This document shows positions 34,661 to 45,800 of a stretch of DNA of 58,874 bases, piece by piece (within the stretch, counting starts at the first letter, position 1; each line of letters opens with the position of its first letter). The stretch lies in contig CAAFMN010000043.1 of the NCBI GenBank assembly GCA_900764045.1, positions 1-58,874 on the forward strand, in the 5' to 3' direction. The stretch is from Clostridia bacterium (GTDB lineage Bacteria; Bacillota; Clostridia; Lachnospirales; Bianqueaceae). The position numbers and the translations under genes were made by a program. The notes under the pieces are model-generated. The model did not search any database. It saw only the letters and a list, made by a program, of their open reading frames with translations, and was not told where the DNA came from.

Positions 34661-35213
34661 ATAGGTTTCCGCCTTTCTCTGCGTCCTCAACTCCGAGATA
34701 CTTCTCGAGCAGTACCAGCTCTATCCCGGGAATCCCATTAAAATCCGTTGGAATAATGCCTACTTCCTTATATCCGTGCTTTTTATACATAGCGCGCGCT
34801 GCTGCATTCTTAGCGTTGGTATCGATTCTAAGCTCCGGACATCCGTTCTCAGCGGCATACTGTTCATAATACGCAAGAAAGGCTCTGCCGTACCCTTTTC
34901 CTGCCTTATCCGGAGCGATCACCAGTGTATGCAGGACACACACCTGACTATCCGCCGCCTCGTATTTCCAATGTCCCTGCTTATAGGCCTCCACCTGCAT
35001 CTGATTGATAATGCCTGACCCACGGATCTCTCCTGCGTCTTCCAATACAAAAAGGTCATCTCTTTTCAGCGCGTTTTCCGCGGTAGCCCGCACCGGATAT
35101 ACACCGCGAATCCATCCAATCGTCCGTTCTCCGTTTTCCTCTGCCGTATGAATCGCGTCATACAGCCTCTCCACCGCGTCTATATCCTCCTGCGCTGCTT
35201 TTCTTATCACCAT
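34653..35213 (-). CDS. GNAT-family N-acetyltransferase
   Basis: A 186-residue acetyltransferase (MVIRKAAQEDIDAVERLYDA). Motif A is LVIAPDKAGKGYGRAFLAYY and motif B includes IDTNAKNAAARAMYKKHGYK. It is preceded by AAGGAG and overlaps the WYL regulator gene. Substrate unknown. Confidence 0.9.
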   Translation of the reverse strand: MVIRKAAQEDIDAVERLYDAIHTAEENGERTIGWIRGVYPVRATAENALKRDDLFVLEDAGEIRGSGIINQMQVEAYKQGHWKYEAADSQVCVLHTLVIAPDKAGKGYGRAFLAYYEQYAAENGCPELRIDTNAKNAAARAMYKKHGYKEVGIIPTDFNGIPGIELVLLEKYLGVEDAEKGGNLYG

Positions 35214-35289
35214 TGATCTCTACTCCTTGTATTTCCGGAATACTACAGGAACAGTATATCAAAATGCACCACATATTTCAACAAAAAAT

Positions 35290-35314
35290 CCGTACCGATG
35301 GGAAATCGGTACGG
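35290..35314 (-). terminator. Intrinsic terminator
   Basis: The perfect stem CCGTACCGAT / ATCGGTACGG with a five-base loop is followed on the minus strand by TTTTTT. It ends transcription from the ATPase remnant and small membrane frame upstream. Confidence 0.85.
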
Positions 35315-35334
35315 ACCAGAGTCTTATGGCAGTT

Positions 35335-35517
35335 TTAGGCGCATATCAGCAGTACAGCACATACTACCGTGATGACCGCCCCGATCACACTGATAATCGT
35401 ATAGATCTTTTTGGATTCCGGATCCTGCTTCTCTTTCACAAGATAATAGATCCCCGCGCCAAAGATGAGAACTCCAATGATAAGACCAATGATTTTCGTA
35501 AGATTTCTTCTTCCATT
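35335..35517 (-). pseudogene. Small membrane-protein frame without start codon
   Basis: The frame encodes IGLIIGVLIFGAGIYYLV, then KEKQDPESKKIYTII and a second hydrophobic helix to a TAA at 35335: a plausible two-span protein of about 55 residues just before a strong terminator. It begins directly after the stop of the ATPase remnant with no ATG, GTG or TTG in frame. The only ATG nearby (35516) is in another frame. Either the start was lost, or a rare start such as ATT is used after GGAAGAAG. Confidence 0.45.
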
Positions 35518-36067
35518 TTAATAAATATGTAACTTAGCCGCGATCGTTGCCGCGCTCTCCTTCCGCAGTGTATCTGACAGAGCGAGGAATCCGGCAAATA
35601 TACTGTCTACCGCGACATAAGTGACCGTACACCCCTGACGGATATACGCTTCAGCCTTGTATCCCGGCACATACGCCTCTTCCAGAAATCATCTGAAAAT
35701 CCGCGGCAGCATCTGGTACACCGCCGCTTTTTTTATAGCTTGTCACAATCGCTTTTCCGATAGGATGCTCAGAAAACCGCTCTGCCGAGGCGGTCAGACG
35801 ATATATCTCTTCCTGGCTCCAATCCGTCAGGATACTGCCGACAGCAACCACCTCCGGGGTCCCATAGGTCAATGTCCCCGTTTTGTCAAACGCGATCACC
35901 TTGTATAGGGAATTTTTATCTGATGGGAAAACATATCGATTCTTTTCATTGACTCGCCGGGCTTTCTCAAGCTCCGCGTGAATATCTGTAAAGTCCGCTT
36001 TCATTGCTGGGAATATTGTTGTTATAATCTGAAGCAGCCCATAGGCCATGTTTCCTGAAAAACTCAT
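35518..36067 (-). pseudogene. P-type (heavy-metal) ATPase fragment, frameshifted
   Basis: The phosphorylation loop AFDKTGTLTYGTPEVVAVG and SEHPIGKAIVTSYKKSG (the HP motif) are clear P1B-ATPase features. After ISGRGV the frame ends; in a second frame the protein continues (AYIRQGCTVTYVAVDSIFAG, FLALSDTLRKES). The N-terminal 55 residues and all transmembrane segments of an ATPase are absent and replaced by unrelated sequence, and the C-terminal membrane part is also gone. Non-functional remnant. Confidence 0.85.
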
Positions 36068-36076
36068 ATGTCCCCC

Positions 36077-37591
36077 TTACATGAGAGAAAACTGCCCGTT
36101 TTCAAACTGGCTTATAAAGAACTCCGCACACCACTCTATATCCTCCTTTACGGGTTCAAAATGAAGGGATGAGGCGGCAACATGATATTTATCTTGAGAA
36201 GTGCTTACAGCCATAACCGCAACAGGTCCGTCTCTACCGCCGATAATACCTGTACTAACCACATGATTCCCTGTTTCCGGTGCAAAAGGCTCCGTGCCGG
36301 AGACCTTTTCTATCGCTTTATCCCCTTCCGCACAATCACGGATCATAAAGTTCTCTCCCGGTTCCGGCGAAATTGTATAACTCATAATAGTGATATGCGT
36401 CGGGTAAATCCAATGTTTTGTATCAAAATGTTCTGTGGAAATAGACTGCTGTTCCAGTTCCTGCACTGTCAGCGTATATTCCATACCGCTGACCGGATGA
36501 GCAAAGGCAACAGAATCTCCGGGCGCATGCAGCCGGAACCGCGCTCCGATAACACGTTGCGGCGATTGCTCCATCGTAATGGAAAGCGATTGTATAGGGG
36601 TGCGGCGTTTTCCGGCCCATGGAAACGAATTTCTATAGATCATCCACCCATAAGAGCTGTCCAGGCCATAATGCTCGATTACCGATTTTGCCTCATCCGC
36701 TGTTTCCTCCGGCAGGCAAGGATTAAAACTTATCGCGTTTCCTTGAGAAAAAGGCAGTATTTTCCCATTCAGTTCTATTTGCGGTGCTAAATCAAAACAT
36801 AGCGGATTCTCCGAATCGATCTGCAGTTGCTGCTCGTATGTAAAATTCTCACACGAGTCATTTTCCGGCGTCAGATTCCATTTTTTCATAAACTTACGGA
36901 TCTCTTCCGCCTCAACACGCATACAGATGTCCACAACCAAACCCTTGCCGCAGGAATACACTGCAGGAATGCTCCAATGATACCCGGCCCACTCCAATTG
37001 CCTGTCCAATCGGATCTCTGTTCCGGCATGATCTCTTCCGTGCCGATGCCAAAAGCCTTCTTCAAAATAGACTTTCCACTTTTGATGGGTCCATTCCGCA
37101 ACCGTCTCATAATATTCTTCTGTATACTTGATCCTGCTGTAATCAAACGAAGCTTGCAGTTCTTTGAGATAGCTCCAGGGACACTCCATAGGCGTCAGCC
37201 CCATCCTCTCCGCAACTTCAGACAAGCACTCCCTCTGCTCCTGCGTCACGGGGTTCTCCTGCAAGAAAGCGTCAAATTGCGCTTCATCCCACATCCACGC
37301 CTGTTCCAGTACCGCCGCGTCCCCGCAGGCCAGCAGTAACCGCAGGAAGTCCGCGTAATTCAAGGCCACCGGATGAACATAATTAGGAGCGGAATTCATC
37401 GGACTCACAGCGAAAACCATACTGCCGAAGCCTCGGATAAAGCAGAAATGAATACCGTCCACACCTGCCCATCCAAATATGGACGCGCCTTTCGTGGTGC
37501 AGAAATACGGTGTATTATCCTCCCGGCGCTCCACCCCTATAGGAGCCAGGTCTATGCCGCTTCGCAAAAACTTCTGATAGGTCCTATCCAT
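36077..37591 (-). CDS. 504-residue protein of unknown function
   Basis: I do not recognise this protein. It is soluble, with no signal peptide or membrane helix, rich in aromatic residues, and appears to have an N-terminal part (residues 1-260; GASIFGWAGVDGIHFCFIRG) and a beta-rich C-terminal part (about 280-504; FRLHAPGDSVAFAHPVSGME, TEHFDTKHWIYPTHITIMSY). The codon use and intact length argue for a real gene. It lies between the bile salt hydrolase family gene and the ATPase remnant on the same strand. No function is offered. Confidence 0.8.
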   Translation of the reverse strand: MDRTYQKFLRSGIDLAPIGVERREDNTPYFCTTKGASIFGWAGVDGIHFCFIRGFGSMVFAVSPMNSAPNYVHPVALNYADFLRLLLACGDAAVLEQAWMWDEAQFDAFLQENPVTQEQRECLSEVAERMGLTPMECPWSYLKELQASFDYSRIKYTEEYYETVAEWTHQKWKVYFEEGFWHRHGRDHAGTEIRLDRQLEWAGYHWSIPAVYSCGKGLVVDICMRVEAEEIRKFMKKWNLTPENDSCENFTYEQQLQIDSENPLCFDLAPQIELNGKILPFSQGNAISFNPCLPEETADEAKSVIEHYGLDSSYGWMIYRNSFPWAGKRRTPIQSLSITMEQSPQRVIGARFRLHAPGDSVAFAHPVSGMEYTLTVQELEQQSISTEHFDTKHWIYPTHITIMSYTISPEPGENFMIRDCAEGDKAIEKVSGTEPFAPETGNHVVSTGIIGGRDGPVAVMAVSTSQDKYHVAASSLHFEPVKEDIEWCAEFFISQFENGQFSLM

Positions 37592-37622
37592 AAGAGAATC
37601 CCTTCCTTACACCTCATAATGT

Positions 37623-38597
37623 TCAATTCTGCATATGAATCTGCTCACTCTTCACCGTTGCATAGGTAATCAGCTTTTCCCCGTCCAGATTCTCTTTATG
37701 CATGTCCACTCCATGGATCTGGTGATTATCATAGGTGGTATAGTAATAGATCCCCTGATCCGCGTTACAACAGGAGGTATACAAGGTAATCTCGTATTTA
37801 TCCTCTCCCAGCCTACAGCATCCCCTCTGCTGATCGACGCTGCCCAGGATATGGAAAAACTGGCTTACGCTCTCTTCCTCTGAATCTCCGGATAGAGAAT
37901 TCATCTTTACAAACGCTACACGAACAAATCTGGACTGCGAGGACAGATCTCCCGGGAGACCCATTCCACCCATTCCACGACTGTACGAATGCAACTCCAG
38001 GTCCTTTGAGAAGGTGTTATCCCTGTTATCCACCGCAAGATGCATATAGTTGTTCAGATTAAACATCTGGTATGGAAACGGCGGATTGTTGGTAAGAACC
38101 CCTACAGGATTTTCGTATATTTTCAGTCCCTCCCGCAGCGATTCCACCGTGACGCACTCCTCTTTATCCGCAATGATCCAGTGAAGCTGCGCGACCGGCA
38201 GATTCTCCATAAACGGCGTATCGACCAGATTCATGTGATCCAAAAGCTTTCTCGCCTCCTTGACCGTGGCGCATTTTCCAAGGATCCAGGGAATCAGTTC
38301 AAATTGCGCGATATTGTCTTTTCCATCTGTCGGTTTATTATAATAAGCGTTCCCTACAAAATTCAGTCCCGCGATTCCTAGTCCCTTCTCGTTGACCGCG
38401 TCATAGTATAAGGGGTACTCCTGCATGACGCATCCCATGCCGATCATGGCATAATGACTCTTTATCTGACTGCCGCTTCGTAGATCAAATATATAGTTTC
38501 TCGGTGTAATGATTATCTGGTCTCCATAAGAAATCTCATAATCCAGTGTTCTGCCAAAATAAAAATTCTTTGTTTTATAGGTCGCTGCTGTACACAT
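37623..38597 (-). CDS. Choloylglycine hydrolase family enzyme, probable bile salt hydrolase
   Basis: A 324-residue Ntn-hydrolase predicted to remove glycine or taurine from conjugated bile salts. The ATG at 38597 is followed at once by TGT, so after methionine removal Cys1 is the nucleophile; GGAGGAAG lies seven bases upstream. Typical motifs are MCTAATYKTKNFYFGRTLDY (catalytic Cys, Arg and Asp), LTNNPPFPYQMFNLNNYMHL (catalytic Asn region) and YSRGMGGMGLPGDLSSQSRF (catalytic Arg loop). These favour bile salt over penicillin amidase activity. No signal peptide is present, so it is cytoplasmic. Monocistronic context. Confidence 0.9.
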   Translation of the reverse strand: MCTAATYKTKNFYFGRTLDYEISYGDQIIITPRNYIFDLRSGSQIKSHYAMIGMGCVMQEYPLYYDAVNEKGLGIAGLNFVGNAYYNKPTDGKDNIAQFELIPWILGKCATVKEARKLLDHMNLVDTPFMENLPVAQLHWIIADKEECVTVESLREGLKIYENPVGVLTNNPPFPYQMFNLNNYMHLAVDNRDNTFSKDLELHSYSRGMGGMGLPGDLSSQSRFVRVAFVKMNSLSGDSEEESVSQFFHILGSVDQQRGCCRLGEDKYEITLYTSCCNADQGIYYYTTYDNHQIHGVDMHKENLDGEKLITYATVKSEQIHMQN

Positions 38598-38677
38598 GTC
38601 CTCTTCCTCCACTTCTCATCGATTACTAAAGATCATTTCTGACTTATAGGTATTATACCACACTTCGCCTGCTTTTT

Positions 38678-39127
38678 TCAAAGCTCCTTCTCCATCACAT
38701 AATTCGTAAGAGCGACTCCGTCTCGGATCACCTGCTGCTTCCGAACTATATGGTACCCTCTATTAAGGAAAAACGGTTTTGCCGTGATCGAAGCATGCGT
38801 CACAACACTTCCCTTTATTGTATGTTCCAGCTCATCGCAGATCACAGAAGCAATCCCCTGTCTCTGGTGGTCTTTATGGACATATAGCCTATCCAAATAA
38901 CCGTTTGAATCCATATCTCCGAATCCAACGATCTCACCATCCTGAATGGCAACCATCGTCTTATGCTCCCGGAAAGAATCATCCCATTTTTGTAAATCGA
39001 CTCTGCCCGTTGCCCAGACATTCAGCTGTTCTTCTGTATAATCCCTTGCGTTCACACTATGAACCGTCTGATAAAACAGTTCTGCCAACTTATCGAGGTC
39101 GGCCGTTCTATATTCCCGAAGCTGCAT
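38678..39127 (-). CDS. GNAT-family N-acetyltransferase
   Basis: A 149-residue acetyltransferase beginning MQLREYRTADLDKLAELFYQ. Motif A is YVHKDHQRQGIASVICDELE, with ITAKPFFLNRGYHIVRKQQV near the end, as in the YafP-like group. The substrate is unknown. It is separated from the bile salt hydrolase family gene by about 80 bases on the same strand. Confidence 0.9.
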   Translation of the reverse strand: MQLREYRTADLDKLAELFYQTVHSVNARDYTEEQLNVWATGRVDLQKWDDSFREHKTMVAIQDGEIVGFGDMDSNGYLDRLYVHKDHQRQGIASVICDELEHTIKGSVVTHASITAKPFFLNRGYHIVRKQQVIRDGVALTNYVMEKEL

Positions 39128-39215
39128 TTTTTCTCTCCTCGTCCAATATCACCATTTTTATACTTTATTATAGCACCTCCTCCCTTCTTTTTCAACTTAC
39201 CCATCGTGGCTATCG

Positions 39216-39256
39216 CATTAACTCCTTATACCAAAAACTTTGATACACTTTGGTGT
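39216..39256 (+). repeat. Single degenerate copy of the hairpin-repeat start
   Basis: TCCTTATACCAAAAACTTTG followed by ATACACTTTGG matches about 27 of 33 positions of TCCTTATATCAAAAACTCTG plus GCACACTTGGG at the start of the array at 51229-51265. It stops where the IS remnant begins. Confidence 0.5.
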
Positions 39257-39260
39257 GAAC

Positions 39261-39890
39261 TGCTCCCTGTCAAGTAGACAGATGAAAAAACAATTTTTTC
39301 TATCTCCAGCCGTAGTTGTATGGTTGGAGATATTTTTATGCGGATTTGTTTTGCAGGTAGTACCGGTATTCTAAAGGTGTCATGCAATTAAGCCGTTTTT
39401 GATATCGTGAGCCATTATAGTACCTTATGTAGTCAATCACTGCTTGTTGAAAGGATTTGCTATAATGCTTCCTTGTATGGTTTGAAAGAAATGCCTCATC
39501 ACCTCCGACATTGTATTTTACGATTCATTTGCGGACACTGGTGTCTCCAACTCCATATTTCCGTGCGGTATCTCGTAAAGACAATGCTCCTTGTAAATAC
39601 TCATGGACAGCGCTGAGTTTCTCTTTTGGTGACAATGATGATGCCTGATGCTTTTTGGGGAAGGCTTGTTCCCCATCTATCTTGTAACGATCTACCCATC
39701 TTCGAATACTGGTATCTGTAACCCCATATTTATCCGCGACAGAGTAGGTGCTACCTTTACCCGAAAGGTATTCCTTTACCGCCGAAAGCTTTTCTTCTGG
39801 CGATAATTCTTTTGTATCTTTAGACATAAAATATGCTCCCTCCTAAGCGACAAGTTTTTGTTATTTCACTTGTCTACCTAGAAGGGAGCA
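39261..39890 (-). mobile_element. IS3-family (IS150-like) remnant with terminal inverted repeats
   Basis: Ends TGCTCCCTGTCAAGTAGACA (39261) and, inverted, TGCTCCCTTCTAGGTAGACA (39890) match at most positions. Inside, on the minus strand, is an OrfA-like frame with two helix-turn-helix units (39525-39827; LSPEEKLSAVKEYLSGKGST, DKYGVTDTSIRRWVDRYKID) and the last 37 codons of the OrfB transposase (IDYIRYYNGSRYQKRL, MTPLEYRYYLQNKSA, stop at 39336). Roughly 800 bp containing the DDE core are missing, so it cannot move by itself. The right end is ten bases from the stop codon of the giant adhesin. No clear target duplication is seen. Confidence 0.88.
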
Positions 39891-39899
39891 TATCATATG

Positions 39900-42800
39900 T
39901 TACTTTACGGAACGCTTTTTCTTTCTGCTTACAATCACGGTACCGACTGCAATACCCCCACTGATGATGAGCAGCGCACTCCACAGCGCCGGATTGCTTG
40001 TGTCCCCGGTCTTGGGAGTATCGCTCTTACCGGCTTCTTCCACAAGCTTTTGGATCTTCTCCGCCAGAGCATTAATCCTGTCCAGAGTGTCTTTTCCCAG
40101 CATAGATTTCTCATTCTCGGTCATGCCGCTGATGATCTCTTTTACACGGTCAACCTCATCCTTATCGCTGAGTTTCACATCGTCAACATTCGGCAGCTTC
40201 GCGATCTCATCTGCCGCCTTTTCAGCGTTGCCGATGGCTGCAAGCGCTGCTTTCACGGTTTCAAACTTGGCTTCGAGATTCCCCTGCTCTTCCTCGGTAT
40301 AGTTGCCGCTAAAGTCGCGCAAAGCATCTTCCAAAGCCTTCTCCGCCTTTTCAAGAACGTCTTTGTCTTCAAGCTTCACCGTATCCTTGGTGATGCCGTC
40401 GGCGGCCTTGATCTCCTCTGCCTCGGCAGCGTCCTTCGCCTCCGCAATGCGTTCCAGAAGCGTGAGAGCCGTCCCCTTCAGTGCTTCAAGAGCTGCTCTC
40501 TCTGCTTCGGTCAAATTGTCGCAGTCGAGTAGTGTGTCGATGTCGGCGATTCCCTGCTTGGCGGCATCCTGATCGGCGCTCGTTACCTTATCAATCTCAT
40601 AACCGTTTACGGCATCGGTCAGTCGGGTGATCTCATCCGCAACCTCTGCTATACGCTTATTCAGTTCCTTGCACTTTGCGGCCGCTTCCGTCAGCTTGTT
40701 CCATTCGTCACTGGTAGACTCGCTGCTGTCGAAAGCATCGATCAAACCAAGAATCTGCCGCTCCACCGCGGATATCGTACTGCTGTCGCTTGACTTGACA
40801 TGATCCACCGTGAGTCCGGAAATTGCGTCGGTGATGGACGAAATCGGCTTCATATAGACTGTATACTCCGTCACATTTCCCGCCTTATCCACCGCACGGA
40901 TAATATAAGTTGCCTCCGTATCGCCTGTGAGGGCGAATCCCTCTTCGACAGCTTTGCCGTTCAGCGTTACCGACTCGAGGTTTTCATCGTCGATCGCAAC
41001 CTTCTTGGTCACATAATAGGTCTTACCATTCTTCATCCCGATAACCTTCGGTGCGGTCGTATCGAAGATTGCGCCATCCGAGCCGATGTAAGCGACATTT
41101 CCGGCATTGTCTTCTATACGGACATAAATGATGAACTTGTCCTTATCCTTTGCCTTAATGTCAAAGTCACTGTTATCCGTCCACTCTGTGATTGCCCAAA
41201 CTTCAGCGTCCATAAGTATCGTATCGGACTTGTAATACTGCACTGACTTCACGCCGGACGCCTCGTCCGCCGCCGTCAGTTGGACATTCACTTCTTCCCT
41301 AAAGAACAGGCCAAACGTAATCATGTTCAAGACTTTCTGGAACGCCGTGCGCTCATTCAGCTTGACTTCGCCGGTCGGCGCGGTCTTATCGATCTTATAG
41401 TTCTCAGTTACTGCCGTAGAGATCACACCAGTCGCTGTATTCTTTACATAGAAGATCAGTTCGCCGTTATCGGTCTCATCCGACGCCGTCAGCGTATCCG
41501 TCCATTCCCCGTCTGTCATACCGTTCAGGCTGATCTTATAGCCGTCATGCGCCGTGATGACAAAATCCGTATGAATCCAGTCGTTCGAATTCACATCGTA
41601 TTCACTGCCATCCGCCACATACTCGACAATGTTTGCCGTAATACCGCTAGGCTGCGTGAGCGTATAGTTGCCAACGGTTACACTGTCGCCGGAAAGGGTA
41701 AACGCCGTGAAGTGAATCGGGATATCTTTTCCGATCGCCACACTATCGAAGGTCGGCGTACCGTTCACAAGTTCCAGTACATCCCCGTCAACTACACCGA
41801 TCAGTACAGGCGTGCCATCGATCTCGGCTGTATTTTTACCATCGTACTGCTTATCCTTGACTATAAGAGCGCCAATTGTCAGTTCCTTAGGCGTAATACT
41901 CGCCGTCGTACCCTTCGGCTGCGCCGCCAGTACATAGTTTGCCGCATCCTCTCCGGCAAGAGCAAAACCGGAGAATGTCACAGTCTTATCCGTACCAACA
42001 TTCTCATCGCTGTAAGCCGCCTTGCCTGGCTCAATCGTCACCTTGTCGCCGCCAACCACTCCATCGAGCATTCCTTCCGATGTGATCTTCGCGTCGGTCG
42101 TGCCGTCGTAAACCTTGCTGACGACGCTTACATTTTTGATCGCGACTTCTTTCGGCGCAATCTCAAGCTGTGTCGTCCTAGACCCAGCCTTATAACTGTT
42201 AGTCTCGGAGAGTGTAAGCCGAATGGTATAAGTACCGGCATCCTTCGGCGCCTCCGTAGTATAGGCTGTATCGTCTGCACCTGCCGGCTTAAATTCCCAT
42301 GTGAAATCACCGTCAGAAGTTACAGTGTATCGCAGGGTATCTTCATCAAGCGGTTTTCCGTCATAATCACGCTTTTCCTGATACAAAATGATCGTAGGCG
42401 TTCGCTTCTCGACAACCAGCTTTAGAGTGACCTCTGCCGGAGCGTCATTGCCTTCACTCGCAACATAAGTTTCATACATCGGGCAAAAAGTCAAACGGAA
42501 CGTGTATTCACCTGCCGCAAGCGTGCGGAGATAACTGTTGTTCAGTAGGAATCTGCCGTCCAGAAATGCCGCGTAGTCGGTACTGGTGAGTTTCTCCGCA
42601 CCGTTATATACTTCATAAACAGAGTTACCGTTCATCTTCAGCATATAGACAGGCGCCGTGTCCGTATCCATGGTAAAGGCCGCGGACTCAGTCTCCTTTT
42701 CTGCATCCGTATAGACCACCATGCCTTCCGTATTGATCACCTGCACATTGCCGCTCACATCCGTCACACGGAGATAGATATACGTCTTCCTGTTCGGCTC

Positions 42801-45800
42801 GATAGCAAAGCTTGCCTTGCCGTCCGTAAGCGTCAGCTCCGTCCATTCTCCCGTGACTGCATCCTTATCCGCAAACGCTGTCTCAGACAGCAGATATTCG
42901 ACTTTAGCAATACCGCTGCCTGCATCGCTTGCGGTCACAGTCACACTCTTAGTTTCCTTAAAAAACAGGCTGTAAGCGGCAGTGTCTCGGAACGAATCGA
43001 ACTTGTTTTCTCCGATCACGATCTCCGCTTCCGGCGGAGTAACATCCGCAACGCCCTGGACAGTAATATCCAGATCGCCATCTACACTGGTGACAAGAAA
43101 TGTATCACTGGTTTCGTCTCCCTTAACGCCGTCAATTTCCGTGCCATTGACAAACACCTTATAGTCCTGCGTTTTGGAGTAGCCGTCGGCGATCTTCACT
43201 TCAAACTCATAGTCCGTTCCATGTCCGGTGCTGTCCGCACCGATAACGGTGTAGCCCGTACCACTCGGCAGCGTGACCGCATAGAGCTTCATCACGGTAA
43301 CGGTAACACTTATGGTATTGCCCGCAATATCCGTTACTGTTACCGTATGCGATCCATTGTCCGGCTCTATGGTATATTTTCCGTCTTCCAGCGAAACGGC
43401 ATTGCCATCCACCGTTACAGTAAAGTCATTGGCATCGGTAACGGAGAACTCCACTCTGCCGTAATAGGTTCGGCCATCCTCCATTCCGGAAATGACAGGC
43501 GCGTCCGTATCTGTCGCCTCTACATAACCACACCCGCAAAGCTTTTCATGCGTCTTGGTAATCCATACACAGGAATGTGTATGCTTGACGGTTGTAACAT
43601 CCTTAGCGATACCGACACGGCCGTCAATGATCTGGCCGTTATCGTTATCCTGGAACGCGAGCCCACTACTCAGGCACTCGATGAGCTTCTTTCCAACAAC
43701 TGTTAGATTACCGAATGAACTGCCGGCATAGAGCGTGATGTTGACATCCTTCTCAATGGCCGCGTTTTTGATCCGGCCCCTATAGGAAGAAAACGTGCTG
43801 CCGGACTTCGCGAGAATATCTTCCACATCACAGCTATTGGCGATCAGTCTGCCTTCCGCCTCCACCGTAATGGTACCGGATACCGTGCCGCCGTAGATCT
43901 CCAGCGTACCGCCCGCCTTGGCCATCATATCTGTAAATGCACTCTTTCCGCCGATATGCAGCTTGCCGCCATTATTGACCGTAACCTTCCCGGTCACTGA
44001 ACTTCCGGTCAATATTGTTGTACCGCTGATACTCAGCTCCTCCTTCAGGGTGCAGTCGGACAAGGCGTGTAAGCCCCTACCGCTCACTTTCCCTTCAAAG
44101 ATACAATTACTAAAGCTGCCCTCGCCGACACTATTGATCGTTCCCTTAAAAGTCGCGGAAGATGCTGTCAGCTTGCCTCCATTCGCGCAAATGGTGTTTT
44201 TGACAACGGTGCCGCCCGTAATTGTAAGCTCCGCGCCCTTGCCCACATTGACTGCATTGTTGATCGTCCGGTTGACTGCGTCCAACGTGAATACACCGGT
44301 TTTCACCATTATTTTTTCATCTGTGTCACAGAACAGCTTAAGCGTACAGCCCTTATTTCCCTCGGTCTGTGCCGCGGCAAGTGCCTCTGCCAGATCATTA
44401 TAGTAGGCTACGCTCTCTCCCTTCGTAATCGTCGCTACAAAGGACAGACCACAATCCGGACAATACCCATTGTTCTCGTCATAGGACTCATGCTCACACA
44501 CAATGACCTTGACATTGTCCAGAAGAGTAACACTTGCCTGCTCATAGGTCATTCCTTCGAAACGATGGGCGGTCGCCAGCAGCCTGCCGCATACAATACC
44601 GCCGTCAGAAATCAGCTGTCCAAAGCTGCCGCCATAGAGCACCAGCTCTGACGAAGGATCCGTCATCGGGCCGCCAATGGCAGTCCGGAGCAGCGTATAT
44701 TCACCGGAGTACACATAGATCTTACCATCGGTCAGCTTCAGCCAGTCTACCTTACCGATTCCCTCTCCGAGAGTCACCTCTGCCGACACACTGTTTACCT
44801 GGACAGTCGTCAGAAGATCCGCTGTTCCCGCGCTAGACAGGATCGTAAACTTTTCCACCGAACCATAAATGTCCAGAACCGGCGCAGTAAGGGAATAGCC
44901 GTTCAAGTCCAGCGTCTGGTCCGCCCCTCTGCTTATCGGAAGGGAATTCTCGCTCACAGCATCACGCAGCAGCGTGATCTTGGCGTTATCATAATCTTCT
45001 GAAGCCATGATTCGCACAAACGCGTCATAGATGCTTGCGAAATATTCCGTAGTCCCATCCACCGTCACAGAAACCTCCGCCTCCGCACCACAGTTGACAC
45101 AGACATGCGTCTGTTCATCAAACGCATGATCTTGGAATGCCATGACATAGAAGGTCAGTGTATTCCCGGCCTTATCGGTGACAACAACCGTTCGCTCCGT
45201 ATTGCCTCCGGACGCCCAGAGCGTAAAGCTTCCATCATTTTTGACCGACACACTCCTTCCATCCGCCTTGACGGAATCGATGTTTTTCTCATCAACCTTA
45301 TAGATCTTTGAGACGCAGAAACGATCCTGCGCATCTTCCGTGACGCCCTCGATCACCGGCGGAGTCTTGTCGATTTCAAAGCCGGTGGTAGCGGCATAGC
45401 TTACGTTGCCCGCGAAGTCCGTCACACGGACATAAATGACATACTGCCCATCCTTCGAAAGATGAAACGCTCCTGTGTATTCCGCAAATGCCGAAGCCAT
45501 GACCTCTCCTTCACTCAGGGCCGTATCACTGATCAGGTACTCGATCCTGACCGCATGCTTGGCCGCATCAAATCCCGGCTTATCATAGCTGTCATCCGTC
45601 CCGGCAATCTCGACTTTCACATCTTCTTTATAAAATGTCTCAAATGAAACCGTATCCGACAGGCTCCGCCACCAAGAGTTCTCATTGATATTGATTTCAC
45701 CTGTGGGCGCTTCCTGGTCGGGCAAAATATTTCCAAACTCTGCCTTACAGATAGAGCAAACCGCTCTCTCAAAATAACTTGCCTCACGATCTACGCCCCC

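Noticed and set aside
36077..37591. Assigning the 504-residue protein to a SUKH or enzyme family
   Set aside because: No diagnostic motif could be pointed to, so it is left as unknown.
39261..39890. Programmed frameshift making an active IS3 transposase
   Set aside because: The DDE catalytic core is physically missing, so no frameshift could restore activity.
41280..42425. Long open frame antisense to the giant adhesin (381 codons)
   Set aside because: Translation is Arg/His/Ile-rich with no family features; it is a by-product of codon use in the adhesin on the other strand.
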